From: an uncultured Desulfovibrio sp.
GTDB lineage: Bacteria > Desulfobacterota > Desulfovibrionia > Desulfovibrionales > Desulfovibrionaceae
Assembly: GCA_937926875.1 (NCBI GenBank)
Contig: CALBAX010000026.1
Span: forward strand, 1-64,000
Length of the DNA: 64,000 bases
Direction of reading: 5' to 3'
Part shown: piece after piece, positions 1-8,267 of the stretch
How positions within the stretch are numbered: position 1 is the first letter of the stretch
How the letters are laid out: the number at the start of each line of letters is the position of its first letter
The notes under the pieces: generated by a model
What the model was told of the DNA's origin: nothing
Databases searched by the model: none
Seen by the model: the letters and a program-made list of their open reading frames with translations, nothing else
Translations under genes and position numbers: made by a program

Positions 1-76
1 GGAGGGAACCCCTTTTGCTGACGGCAAAAAGGGGTTCCCTCCCCCGTACCCCCTCCCTCCCCAAAACCCGCACATA
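1..76. repeat. Dispersed hairpin element (copy 1)
   Basis: Positions 1-42 form a near-perfect hairpin of GGAGGGAACCCC and GGGGTTCCCTCC arms around a short loop. A C-rich tail follows, ending in a CCCTCCCTCCCC-AAAAC pattern. The same architecture recurs at six or more other intergenic sites in this window, so this looks like a dispersed repeat that may also act as a transcription end for a gene left of the window. Confidence 0.6.
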
Positions 77-91
77 GGAAAGACAAACGGC

Positions 92-230
92 ATTGCCCAC
101 GGGGATACCGTCTGTGCCCAAAGGTATTCGATAATACCAAAGGAAATGGCTCCGGCACGTTTTCCGGTACTGTCTCCCGCGCAACCGTAAAGCATTACAG
201 GGCCATGCCGCAGGCATGGCCCTGTTTTTC
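92..230 (+). ncRNA. Possible structured leader RNA with terminator (cobalamin-riboswitch-like, uncertain)
   Basis: This gene-free stretch carries a small AT-rich hairpin near 134-150. It is followed by GGAAATGGCTCCGGCACG, then TCCGGTACTGTC and CCCGCGCAACCGTAAAG. The last blocks resemble the conserved core of cobalamin riboswitches (a CCGG helix, CTGTCCCGCAACTGTAAG-like) but carry small insertions. A strong terminator hairpin (198-224, followed by five T) closes the element. No cobalamin gene follows, so a degenerate riboswitch, a small RNA or chance are all possible. Confidence 0.25.
198..229 (+). terminator. Rho-independent terminator
   Basis: CAGGGCCATGCC and GGCATGGCCCTG pair around a 3-base loop and are followed directly by TTTTT. 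It would end transcription entering from the left before the methyltransferase gene. Confidence 0.8.
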
Positions 231-391
231 CATATGGCCGCCCTTTCAGGTGGGGACGCTTTCCCATGTTTCGCAGCAGGCCACCGGAAGGCGGCCACAA
301 GCTCCTTACCTGTTCCGGTGAAGGAAGCCGCGGACATCGACCGCAACATGTCCAGTTTCCCCACATAACCCGCTTTTCTCCGCCACACGCC

Positions 392-1393
392 ATGCACGAT
401 ACAATCATCACGACCGCCCGTGCCCTCTTCCCCCGGGGCCTGCACCAGCCGCAGGACAGCTACCGTTTCGGCGCGGATGCCCTGCTGCTGGCGGCCTTCG
501 CGGCGGAAAGCCTCGCCTCTCTGCCGGGAGCGGCCCCCCGGAAGGTAGTCGAGCTGGGCAGCGGCTGCGGCGCGGCCCTGCTGGGCCTGTGCCTGTATCT
601 CTCGTCCGGCACGGCGGAGATGGCAGAGCACTGCCATCAGGCAGACGCGCTGCCCCGTCAATGCTCCGGCATGCAGCCTTCAGAAGCACCGTCCGTTGCC
701 GCTGACGGGCAACCGACGGGGGAAGGCTGCGGAGAAAACAATGCCCCTCACCTGCACGCCCTGGGCCTGGAACGGGACGCGGCCCTGTGCGCTGCGGCCA
801 CAGCAAACGCCCGTCTTCTGGGGCTGGAAGATGTATGCCGCTTCCGGCAGGGCGACCTTGCCGACACCCACTTTTTGCGGGACTGCGGCGAGAATGCCTT
901 CCATCTCGTCCTGGCCAACCCGCCCTATGCGCTGGCGGGCAGCGGCCGTCCCTCGTCCAGTGCCCGACGTGATGCCGCCCTGCGCGGCCCCGCCCCCCTG
1001 CAAGATGGCACGCCCGCATCCCGGCACCGGCCCGGCCCCAAACCTAGCGCGTCTGATCCGCTGGCCGTGTTCTGCCATGCGGCCCGGCGTCTGTTGCGCC
1101 ATCACGGCCTGTTCTGCTGCATCTTCCCGGCGACGGATCTGCCCCGCCTGCTCTCTACACTGGAGCGGGAGCGTCTGGGCTGCCGCCGCATCCTGCCCCT
1201 CTGCCCCCGCGCCGGAGAAAACGCCAAACGGGTGCTGGTGCTGGCGCGCAAGGACGCCACCGCCCAATGCCTGCTGGAAGCTCCCCTGCCCCTGCACCAC
1301 GGGCCGGGCTGGAGCCGCGAGGCCCTCGCCTTCTGCCCCTGGCTGGGTGCGGGCCATGAAGAAAGAAGGGCACAGGAGCCCCAAGGACGATAA
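392..1393 (+). CDS. TrmN6-like class I methyltransferase (tRNA/N6-adenine type)
   Basis: This is an S-adenosylmethionine-dependent methyltransferase, probably acting on an adenine amino group in tRNA or rRNA. The N-terminus (FPRGLHQPQDSYRFGADALL) is typical of the TrmN6/YfiC family. A glycine-rich SAM motif VVELGSGCG sits at residues 52-60, and the catalytic NPPY tetrad of N6-methyltransferases at 176-179. I chose the ATG at 392 because family similarity begins there; an upstream in-frame ATG at 266 would add 42 unrelated residues. Between SAM motif I and the acidic motif there is an insertion of about 50 low-complexity residues (about 72-122) that the family normally lacks. The exact substrate is not resolved. 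Confidence 0.75.
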   Translation: MHDTIITTARALFPRGLHQPQDSYRFGADALLLAAFAAESLASLPGAAPRKVVELGSGCGAALLGLCLYLSSGTAEMAEHCHQADALPRQCSGMQPSEAPSVAADGQPTGEGCGENNAPHLHALGLERDAALCAAATANARLLGLEDVCRFRQGDLADTHFLRDCGENAFHLVLANPPYALAGSGRPSSSARRDAALRGPAPLQDGTPASRHRPGPKPSASDPLAVFCHAARRLLRHHGLFCCIFPATDLPRLLSTLERERLGCRRILPLCPRAGENAKRVLVLARKDATAQCLLEAPLPLHHGPGWSREALAFCPWLGAGHEERRAQEPQGR

Positions 1394-1812
1394 AGCCCGC
1401 GGGGCCGCACTCCAAAGGACACCGGATGCCCCGGCGGCAGGGGCTTCCCATGCACCGGCTGACGGAAGAGGGAGCAGGGATCTTCAGGGTGGCTGCCGCT
1501 GCCCGTGACGTCTGCGGCCAGCGTCACGGGCTTTGAAAACCGTCATCCCTCACGGACGGGATATTCCGTTACGGATGCTCCCGGCAGCGGGGAAGGTGCG
1601 TTCCGCCGGCCGTCGTGCGAGAGGCTTTTCCCTCCCCCGTCTCCGGCGCGCTTTGTCCCGGAAGATGGGGCTCCATGCTGCAACGCCCCCTTCAGTGCCA
1701 GTCCCCGTGAGGGGGCGGGCAAACACGGTCGCGGGGATGCACCGCCCTTGCCTTGCGACCGGCTTTCCATAACAATATCGGCTTCCTCATCCTGACATCG
1801 CGGAGCCTGTCC
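1394..1812. other. Intergenic region, no supported gene
   Basis: About 420 bases separate the methyltransferase from the helicase fusion. The open frames here are short, compositionally ordinary and unlike any family I recognise. A GC-rich inverted repeat (CCCGTGACG / CGTCACGGG, 1504-1531) may act as a transcription end for the upstream gene, but only a weak T-run follows. Confidence 0.5.
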
Positions 1813-4800
1813 ATGAATTTCATCGCCGACCTGCACATCCATTCCCGCTTTTCCCGTGCCACCAGCAAACAGCTCTCGCCCCGGCATCTGGCGGCCTGGG
1901 CCCGCTGCAAGGGCATCAACGTGCTGGGCACCGGCGACTTCACCCACCCGCAATGGCGGGACGAACTGCGCCAGCAGCTGGTGCGCGACGAGGCCAGCGG
2001 CCTGTACCGCCTGTCCGGCCCGGCCGAGGAGCTGGACTTTTTGCAGGGAAAGACGCCGCCGGATGCCGAGGGGCCGCTTTTCCTGCTCCAGACCGAGATC
2101 AGCTCCATCTACAAGCGTCAGGGCAAGGTGCGCAAAGTCCACAACCTGATCTTCGTGCCCACGCTGGACGATGCCGACCGCCTCTCGCAACGGCTGGAAC
2201 TGGTGGGCAACCTGCATTCCGACGGCCGTCCCATCCTGGGCCTGGATTCCCGCGACCTGCTGGAAATGACGCTGGATGTCTGCCCCGAGGCCGTGCTCGT
2301 CCCGGCCCATGTCTGGACGCCATGGTTCGCCCTGTTCGGTTCCAAGTCCGGTTTCGACCGGCTGGAGGACTGCTTCGACGACCTTTCGTCCCACATCTTC
2401 GCACTGGAGACGGGCCTTTCCTCGGATCCGGGCATGAACCGCATGATCAGCCGGCTGGACGGCTACGCGCTCATCTCCAATTCCGACGCCCACTCCGGGG
2501 CCAATCTGGGCCGCGAGGCCAACTTTTTTGCGGGCGCGCCTTCCTATGACGGCATCTTCGCCGCCCTGCGGGCCGCGGCCCGCCGCCTGCCGCCCGAACA
2601 GCAGCCCGAAGCCTGCCGCTTCCTGGGCACCATGGAATTCTACCCCGAAGAAGGCAAATACCACCTGGACGGCCACCGGGCCTGCGGCGTGGTACTGGAA
2701 CCGCGCGAGGCCCTGGCCCTGGACAACATCTGCCCGGTCTGCGGCAAGCCCCTGACCATCGGCGTGCTGCACCGCGTCTGCGAGCTGGCCGACCGCGAAA
2801 CGCCCGCCAGCCTGCCCCACGAGCCGGAGGCCCGGCCCCTGATCCCCCTGCCCGAACTGGTGGGCGAGATCCTGGGCGTGGGCAGCGGCTCGCGCAAGGT
2901 GCAGGACAGGTACGCGGCCCTGCTGCGCGAGCTGGGGCCCGATCTGGACATCCTCTGCCGCATGGACGAGGAGCGGGTGCGCCGCCACTGGGAGCCGCTG
3001 GGCGAGGCCGTGGCCCGCATGCGCCGGGGCCAGGTCATCCGCAAGGGCGGCTATGACGGCGAATACGGCGTGGTACGCGTCTTCAGCCCCGAAGAAGCCG
3101 CGGAATGGCAGGGCACGGCCCGCGGCCGCAGCCTGCTGGACGGTGCCGCGCCCCGCAAGCGCGGGCGCCCCAGAAAGGCGACGGGATCTGCCCCGCAGGC
3201 CCCAGAACAGGAGACCGCCGCCACCGTGGCAGCCATCCGGGTGCGCCGCAAGAATGCCGGCGCCGCGCCTGCCGAGAGCGAGCCCGAGCCCGCCACGCCC
3301 GACGGACGCACGCTGGGCGGCTTTTCCCCGGCGCAGGCCGAGGCCCTGACCGCCGGGCTGGAGACGGGCACGCCCGTGCTGGTGCTGGCCGGGCCCGGTG
3401 CGGGCAAGACGCGCGTGCTGGTGGGCCGTCTGCAATATCTGCTGGCCCAAGGCGTGCCGGCCTCGCAACTGCTGGCCGTGACTTTCACCCGGCGCGCCGC
3501 ACAGGAGATGCGGCAGCGTTTGCAGGCCCCGGCCGGGGAGGGCGCGGCCCCTGCGGCCCTGCCCCGCTGCGATACCCTGCATGCCCTGGCCTGGAGCGTG
3601 GTGCAGCGCGAACTGCCCACGGCCCTGCTCCTGCCCGAAGACGCGGCCAAGGCCCTGTTCGTGGATGCCGGGCACCCGGAGAACCGCGAGGAACGCAAGG
3701 CCCTGCGCCGCCTTTGGGAGCGTTTGCAATGGTCTCGTGAACAGGGATTGCCCGCCAGCGGGCTCCCCGACGACCTGCGCGCCGCCGTGGCCGACTGGCA
3801 GGCCGCCCGCACCGTGCGCAGCCAGAGCCCGCTGCTGGACTACGCCGACCTGCTGGAATTCTTCCTTTTCCACCTGCGCGCCCGCCAGGGCGAGGACATC
3901 CGGCCCGATCTGGAGCACAGCCTGCTGCCGCCCACCTGCCGGGCCCTGCTGGCTGCGGCGGTGACGGAACAACACCGCCCGGCACAGATGCCCATCCCCT
4001 CTCCCGAGGCTCCCACCGGGCCGGACACGACGCCCGACCGTCACGAGGCCCCGCACGCGGGCTGTGCCGTACCGCGCCAGATGTCCCTGCTGGGCATGGT
4101 GGCCGTCACGGCAGCCCCCGAGCCCCTTCCCGTGCCCTCCCGCCGGGCTTCGGCCCTGCCCTGGCGGCATGTGCTGGTGGACGAGGTGCAGGACCTTTCG
4201 CCGGTACAGCTGCGGCTGATCCGCGCCCTGCTGCCCGGGGACGGCAACGGCTTTTTCGGCATCGGCGACCCTGACCAGGCCATCTACGGCTTCCGTGGCG
4301 CCAGCGGCCAGAGCGAGGACAGCCTGCGCGCCCTCTGGCCCTCCCTGCGCGTCTGCCGCCTGGGCCAGAGCTACCGCGCCAGCCAGGGCGTGCTGGACAT
4401 GGCCCAGAGCCTGCTGCAGGGCCGCGGGCACTGCGGCGCCCTGCAGGCCATGCGCCGGGAGCAGGCCCGCCTGCATCTTTTCTCCGCCCCTGACCAGCAG
4501 GCCGAGGCCCGCTGGATCGCGGGCCGCATCCGTCAATTGCTGGGGGCCACGGCCCATACCCTCATGGACCAGATCGCGCAGGAAGACGAGCTGGCCGGGA
4601 GCCTTTCCCCGGGCGACGTGGCCGTGCTGGTGCGCCTCAAGGCGCAGATGCCGGTCATCCGCCGCGCGCTGGAGCAGGAGGGCATCCCCTGCGCCGCGCC
4701 CGCGCAGGAGGACTGCTGGCAGGACCCGCTCTGCGCCGCCGTGCTGCGGCTGGCCATCGCCCGCGGCCAGGGCGAGGCCCCTGTCCCTGCCAGCGACGAG

Positions 4801-5406
4801 ACCGGGGACGACGATCTGCTGCCCCTGCTGGAACGGGCGCTGGATCTGGCCCCGGACGCCCCCCTGCCCGATCCCCAGGCCCTGCAGGCCCGCCTTTCCG
4901 GACACAGCCGCCTGCCCGCCCCGCTCTGGCAGGGCACAGCCTGGAAACAGCTCTGCCGTGTGTGGCAGGACTGCGGCCAGTGGGAGGCCCTCGTGCAGCA
5001 GCTGGGCCTGCAACATGAGGCGGAACTCATCCGCGCCCGCTCGGAACAGGTGCAGATCCTGACCCTGCACGCTTCCAAGGGCCTTGAATTCCAGGCCGTG
5101 TTCCTGCCCGGACTGGAAGAGGGCCTGCTGCCCATGCGCCGGGAACTGCTGCTGGAAAACCCGGACGACGACATGTCCCCCGCCGCGCAGGCCGCCCGCC
5201 TGGAAGAAGAGCGCCGCCTGTTCTACGTGGGCCTGACCCGCGCCGCCCGCGCCCTGTATGTGAGCCACAGCGCCGGGCGCCGTCTCTTCGGCCGTGAACT
5301 GGCGCTGGAGCCCTCCAGCTTCCTGCCGCTGGTGCGCGACTTCTGCCGCCAGAGCACGTTGGCCCGGCACACCAAGGCCGTGCGGGAGCACCTGTCGCTG
5401 TTCTAG
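1813..5406 (+). CDS. Endonuclease Q-like PHP nuclease fused to a UvrD/Rep-type helicase
   Basis: A 1197-residue fusion protein. The first ~390 residues form a PHP metal-dependent nuclease of the endonuclease Q type: DLHIHS metal site at 6-11, further His/Asp motifs, and a zinc-like Cys cluster starting CPVC near residue 307. EndoQ enzymes nick DNA 5' of deaminated or abasic bases. A linker contains an AT-hook-like KRGRPRK near 448. Superfamily 1A helicase motifs follow: Walker A GPGAGKT near 527, DEVQD near 789, GDPDQAIYGFRGA, HASKGLEF and FYVGLTRA near 1138. The start at 1813 gives MNFIADLHIHS, the expected PHP beginning; an upstream ATG at 1753 adds 20 unrelated residues. The role is inferred as repair of deaminated DNA with strand unwinding in one polypeptide. 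Confidence 0.85.
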   Translation: MNFIADLHIHSRFSRATSKQLSPRHLAAWARCKGINVLGTGDFTHPQWRDELRQQLVRDEASGLYRLSGPAEELDFLQGKTPPDAEGPLFLLQTEISSIYKRQGKVRKVHNLIFVPTLDDADRLSQRLELVGNLHSDGRPILGLDSRDLLEMTLDVCPEAVLVPAHVWTPWFALFGSKSGFDRLEDCFDDLSSHIFALETGLSSDPGMNRMISRLDGYALISNSDAHSGANLGREANFFAGAPSYDGIFAALRAAARRLPPEQQPEACRFLGTMEFYPEEGKYHLDGHRACGVVLEPREALALDNICPVCGKPLTIGVLHRVCELADRETPASLPHEPEARPLIPLPELVGEILGVGSGSRKVQDRYAALLRELGPDLDILCRMDEERVRRHWEPLGEAVARMRRGQVIRKGGYDGEYGVVRVFSPEEAAEWQGTARGRSLLDGAAPRKRGRPRKATGSAPQAPEQETAATVAAIRVRRKNAGAAPAESEPEPATPDGRTLGGFSPAQAEALTAGLETGTPVLVLAGPGAGKTRVLVGRLQYLLAQGVPASQLLAVTFTRRAAQEMRQRLQAPAGEGAAPAALPRCDTLHALAWSVVQRELPTALLLPEDAAKALFVDAGHPENREERKALRRLWERLQWSREQGLPASGLPDDLRAAVADWQAARTVRSQSPLLDYADLLEFFLFHLRARQGEDIRPDLEHSLLPPTCRALLAAAVTEQHRPAQMPIPSPEAPTGPDTTPDRHEAPHAGCAVPRQMSLLGMVAVTAAPEPLPVPSRRASALPWRHVLVDEVQDLSPVQLRLIRALLPGDGNGFFGIGDPDQAIYGFRGASGQSEDSLRALWPSLRVCRLGQSYRASQGVLDMAQSLLQGRGHCGALQAMRREQARLHLFSAPDQQAEARWIAGRIRQLLGATAHTLMDQIAQEDELAGSLSPGDVAVLVRLKAQMPVIRRALEQEGIPCAAPAQEDCWQDPLCAAVLRLAIARGQGEAPVPASDETGDDDLLPLLERALDLAPDAPLPDPQALQARLSGHSRLPAPLWQGTAWKQLCRVWQDCGQWEALVQQLGLQHEAELIRARSEQVQILTLHASKGLEFQAVFLPGLEEGLLPMRRELLLENPDDDMSPAAQAARLEEERRLFYVGLTRAARALYVSHSAGRRLFGRELALEPSSFLPLVRDFCRQSTLARHTKAVREHLSLF

Positions 5407-5422
5407 ATGGGAAGAATGTCTT

Positions 5423-5500
5423 GAGGGAGGGGGCCCCCCACTGGCGCGAGAGGAGTTCCCCCCTCCCCCAAACTCCCTCCCCCTTCCCCAGCGCGCTTCA
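5423..5500 (+). repeat. Dispersed hairpin element (copy 2)
   Basis: GAGGGAGGGGGCCCCC pairs with the downstream TTCCCCCCTCCCCC. It is followed by the CAAACTCCCTCCCCC tail and an AGCGCGCTTC ending shared with other copies. It lies 17 bases after the helicase-fusion stop. Confidence 0.6.
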
Positions 5501-5679
5501 TTCAACCAGCCATTCCCGTATCATCCTGTTTCCGTATGACCGTCATCCGCCCTGTCCTCACCGGACAGGAATAGGCAGCCGCCCATGTCGCTCAACGGCG
5601 GGACCTGATGAAGCGGATTACCGGGCCTTGCGCGGTGCTGTCCCTGCCGGACAGCGACGGAGACCTGCCATGCCTCCAA

Positions 5680-5757
5680 AAGAAAAGTTTTAGGGAGGAT
5701 AGGGGAGTTTGAGGGGGGAAGGGAGACCCTTTTCCAAAAGGGGCCCTTCTCCCCTCA
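5680..5757 (-). repeat. Dispersed hairpin element (copy 3, inverted)
   Basis: Arms at 5711-5735 and 5736-5756 pair imperfectly (GGGGGAAGGGAGACCC against GGGCCCTTCTCCCC). The C-rich tail lies on the left, so this copy is inverted relative to copy 2. Confidence 0.55.
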
Positions 5758-5794
5758 AGCCATGCCCCCTTCTCTGGCCTGCCGGATCCATGCC

Positions 5795-5844
5795 GATAAG
5801 CAAAACGGGCCGTTCCCTGCGGGGAACGGCCCGTTTTGCTTATC
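5795..5844. terminator. Bidirectional terminator, 23-bp perfect stem
   Basis: Positions 5795-5817 and 5822-5844 are perfect reverse complements around a 4-base TGCG loop. The stem holds AAAACGGG / CCCGTTTT, so either strand ends in a U-rich tract. It lies 17 bases beyond the rlpA stop and should terminate that operon. Confidence 0.85.
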
Positions 5845-5860
5845 AAAGAACGACAGCCGG

Positions 5861-6598
5861 CTAGCTCGCGCCGCCGTCGCCCACCACGAAGGCGTGGGGG
5901 TATAGGGCACGCAGCACGCGCATCATCTCGTCGGCCTTGCGGGAGTCTTCCCACGGGCCCACCTGCACGTTCCAGAGGTTGTTGCTGCCGAAGATCATGC
6001 GGCCCTTGTGGCCACTGCTGGTGAGCCGTCCGATGAGGCCCCGGGCGTTCTCCTTCTTGGAGAAAGCGCCGACCTGGACGAAGAAGTTGCCGCGCACCAC
6101 ATCGCCGTCCTCCACCTGGGGCACGTCCCCCAGGCTCTGGATGCGCACCCGCGCCGTGCCCTTGCCGATGACGCCCAGGCGCTGGGCGGCCCCGCGCGAA
6201 AGGTCGATGACACGGTCGTCCACGAAGGGGCCGCGGTCGTTGATGCGCAGGATGAGGGAACGGTGGTTCTCCAGGTTGGTCACGCGCACTTCCGTGCCCA
6301 GGGGCAGGATCTTGTGCGCGGCGCTGATGTTGTACTGGTTGAAGCGCTCGCCGCTGGCCGTCTTCTTGCCATGGAAGCCGGGGCCGTACCAGGAGGCCAC
6401 GCCCTCTTCCACGAAGCCGTGGGCCGACTTGAGCGGATAATAGGTCTTGCCCCGCACGGTATAGGGCCTGGAGCCCGGTACGCCGCCCTTGCGCCAGGAG
6501 GTGTCCTTGCTGCCGCAACCGGCCAGCAGCACGGCCGCCAGCAACAGACAGGAGAGGTTCGCCAGCAGACGGGGAAAGGAAAACTGTCGCGCCATCAT
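5861..6598 (-). CDS. rlpA: RlpA-family septal ring lytic transglycosylase lipoprotein
   Basis: RlpA proteins are outer-membrane lipoproteins that cleave glycan strands lacking stem peptides and help separate daughter cells. This 245-residue protein has a signal sequence with a lipobox (LLAGC, Cys28). A double-psi beta-barrel domain follows (EEGVASWYGPGFHGKKTASG, then LPLGTEV and INDRGPF with the catalytic Asp), then a C-terminal SPOR peptidoglycan-binding domain (FFVQVGAFSKKENA onward). The start at 6598 overlaps the upstream stop as ATGA; a second Met at 6595 is also possible. It is the last gene of a three-gene operon. Confidence 0.9.
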   Translation of the reverse strand: MMARQFSFPRLLANLSCLLLAAVLLAGCGSKDTSWRKGGVPGSRPYTVRGKTYYPLKSAHGFVEEGVASWYGPGFHGKKTASGERFNQYNISAAHKILPLGTEVRVTNLENHRSLILRINDRGPFVDDRVIDLSRGAAQRLGVIGKGTARVRIQSLGDVPQVEDGDVVRGNFFVQVGAFSKKENARGLIGRLTSSGHKGRMIFGSNNLWNVQVGPWEDSRKADEMMRVLRALYPHAFVVGDGGAS

Positions 6599-7428
6599 CG
6601 CCCCTCTTCCTGCAACTGTTCCAGCTGCCGCAGCAGGGTCAGGCTCTCGGCATCCAGACGGCCCATCCGGGCGGCGCATTCCAGCATGCAGCGGGCCTCC
6701 CCGCTGCGGCCGGCCTCCAGCAGGTCCCAGGCCGCCAGCATGTACAGGCGCTGGGGCCGGCTCCCGTACAGAGCGGAGAGCAGGTCGTCGTACAGGTCGG
6801 CGAAGACTGCCCGGGCCCGGGCCTCTTCCATGACCAGCCAGCGGGCCAGGTGGGTGTTGTCCTCCTGCCCTTCCAGATAGCGCAACAGCAGGAACAGGCC
6901 ATGCCGCAGCACATGCAGGATGCGTTGCAGTTCGCGCGCGGAGCTCTCGGCGGTCTGCTCGCCCAGCTGGCGCAGAGGATCGTAGAGCTCGGCCGTCACG
7001 CCCTGATGGCGTCCCAGCTGGGACAGGCGGTTGGCGTAGTGCTGACGCTGGAAAGCGTCCTCGCGCAGCTTGGCGCACTCGTGGAAGGCGTAGCCCACGC
7101 ACCAGTCGATGAGCGCCTCCACAGGCTGCTGGCTGACCAGGCCGTCGGGATGGCGGCTGCCGGAATACTGCCAGAGCAGGATGGCATCCTTGTCCGGTGT
7201 CTGGGACTGGCTGTTGCGGAACAGATGATGCGCCGTATCCTTGAGTCGCCAGAACACGCCCTTGCGCATGGCCTCGCCCAGGAGGTCACGGATGGACGAG
7301 TAGGAAACGGCGCCTTCGTGGTCGAAACGGCGGCGCTGCTCTTCCAGCCCCTCATAGACCTGGCAGTAGTCACGCACCAGGTCGCGCACTAAAAAGGCCT
7401 TGCGTTCCGGCGACCAGCGCCCGTTCAC
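6595..7428 (-). CDS. Uncharacterised helical protein upstream of rlpA
   Basis: A 277-residue soluble-looking protein with no signal peptide or membrane segment, rich in Arg, Glu and Leu and predicted to be mostly helical. The C-terminal part (about 225-270) reads like tetratricopeptide/coiled-coil helices (MLAAWDLLEAGRSGEARCML). I do not recognise the family. It overlaps the upstream small gene and rlpA by ATGA at both ends, so translation of the three is probably coupled. An envelope- or division-related role can only be inferred from rlpA. Confidence 0.7.
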   Translation of the reverse strand: MNGRWSPERKAFLVRDLVRDYCQVYEGLEEQRRRFDHEGAVSYSSIRDLLGEAMRKGVFWRLKDTAHHLFRNSQSQTPDKDAILLWQYSGSRHPDGLVSQQPVEALIDWCVGYAFHECAKLREDAFQRQHYANRLSQLGRHQGVTAELYDPLRQLGEQTAESSARELQRILHVLRHGLFLLLRYLEGQEDNTHLARWLVMEEARARAVFADLYDDLLSALYGSRPQRLYMLAAWDLLEAGRSGEARCMLECAARMGRLDAESLTLLRQLEQLQEEGR

Positions 7429-7694
7429 AGGCCGGCCTCCTCCAGCAGGGCGCGGGCCACGGCGGCGTCATAGAGCCTGAGGGGGTCGGCATCGGCGTTG
7501 CGCTCCTCGCGGTACAGGCGCGCCGCGTCCTCGATGACCCGCAGGTCCAGCCACTGGTGGCGGTCCCAGACATCGGGATGGTCGGACTGCCAAAGGCGGA
7601 ACTGCACGCCGCCGTCCTCACCGCGCCGCACATACATGCGGGCCCTGTGGTCCGCGGCATTGGGGAAATAGTACAAACCACGCTCGTCTTTCAT
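7425..7694 (-). CDS. Small uncharacterised protein, first gene of the rlpA operon
   Basis: An 89-residue acidic protein with many aromatic residues and no membrane segment. The start at 7694 was chosen because AAGGA precedes it at proper spacing; an upstream in-frame ATG at 7727 would add 11 residues before that site. The stop overlaps the next gene as ATGA. The family is unknown to me. Confidence 0.65.
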   Translation of the reverse strand: MKDERGLYYFPNAADHRARMYVRRGEDGGVQFRLWQSDHPDVWDRHQWLDLRVIEDAARLYREERNADADPLRLYDAAVARALLEEAGL

Positions 7695-8267
7695 GCTGTT
7701 TTCCTTGCTGGCCGCTCTTGGCGGCACTGTAAAATGCTGCCCGAACCATAGCCGCTAATGCCTTTTTTGCCAAGGCGACCACAGGCCCTGCCCCTGCACA
7801 GGAGAGCGGGCCCCATCGCAGGGCCGGCCCCTGACTGCACCATGCAGCATCAGGGCGGCATGGCGTGTATCTTCGGGGATTTGATATGACATTTTTTTCA
7901 CATAGTTATCCGCAGCATACAGACAACATGGCCGCGCGGCCCGTATTGTGACTGTGCTGTGAAAAAGCGGTCAATCACAAGAAAGAGCGGTTGTCATCGC
8001 CAAAGAAATACGCTAAAAGAAGCAGAACTGCATTGCAGCCCGCAGTGCCGGACGTCCAACAGCGTCTGCCGCTGCGCCTGCGATCCCCCGTCTGACTACG
8101 CCGGACAGGGAACAGCACCTGGGGCGGCACACATAGTGTGCAGGCCGCAAGACGAGGCCGCCCCGGCGGCGTTTTGTCGTGTGCGGTTCCGGGCAACTCC
8201 GGCCCCAAGCGTCATGACGAAGGCACATCACGCGATGTGATACAACAAACCATGTGGAGGTATGGCA
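7695..8267. other. Divergent regulatory region ahead of dsrA
   Basis: About 570 bases separate the rlpA operon from dsrA. A promoter-like TTGATA (7881-7886) with TAGTTA (7903-7908) 16 bases on lies in an AT-rich patch, implying a dsr leader of roughly 350 nt. A TTGTGA near 7946 and a TCACAA near 7974 are too far apart for a normal Crp/Fnr-family operator. An open frame at 7959-8240 has no family character and is probably not a gene. SD GGAGG at 8256-8260 decides the dsrA start. Confidence 0.4.

Larger units (their letters stand above)
5407..5860. other. Intergenic region with two repeat elements and a convergent terminator
   Basis: This 450-base gap between convergent genes contains two copies of the dispersed hairpin family (5423-5500, and an inverted copy at about 5680-5757) and a long perfect palindrome. 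I see no credible coding sequence. Confidence 0.6.

Noticed and set aside
1543..5505. Very long open frame (about 1320 codons) antisense to the helicase fusion
   Set aside because: It mirrors the codon positions of the real gene, has Gly/Gln/His-rich noise composition and no motifs. It is expected in GC3-biased DNA.
7946..7980. TTGTGA ... TCACAA pair upstream of dsrA as an HcpR/Rex/Crp-type operator
   Set aside because: The half-sites are more than 20 bases apart, whereas these regulators need roughly 4-6 bases between the arms.
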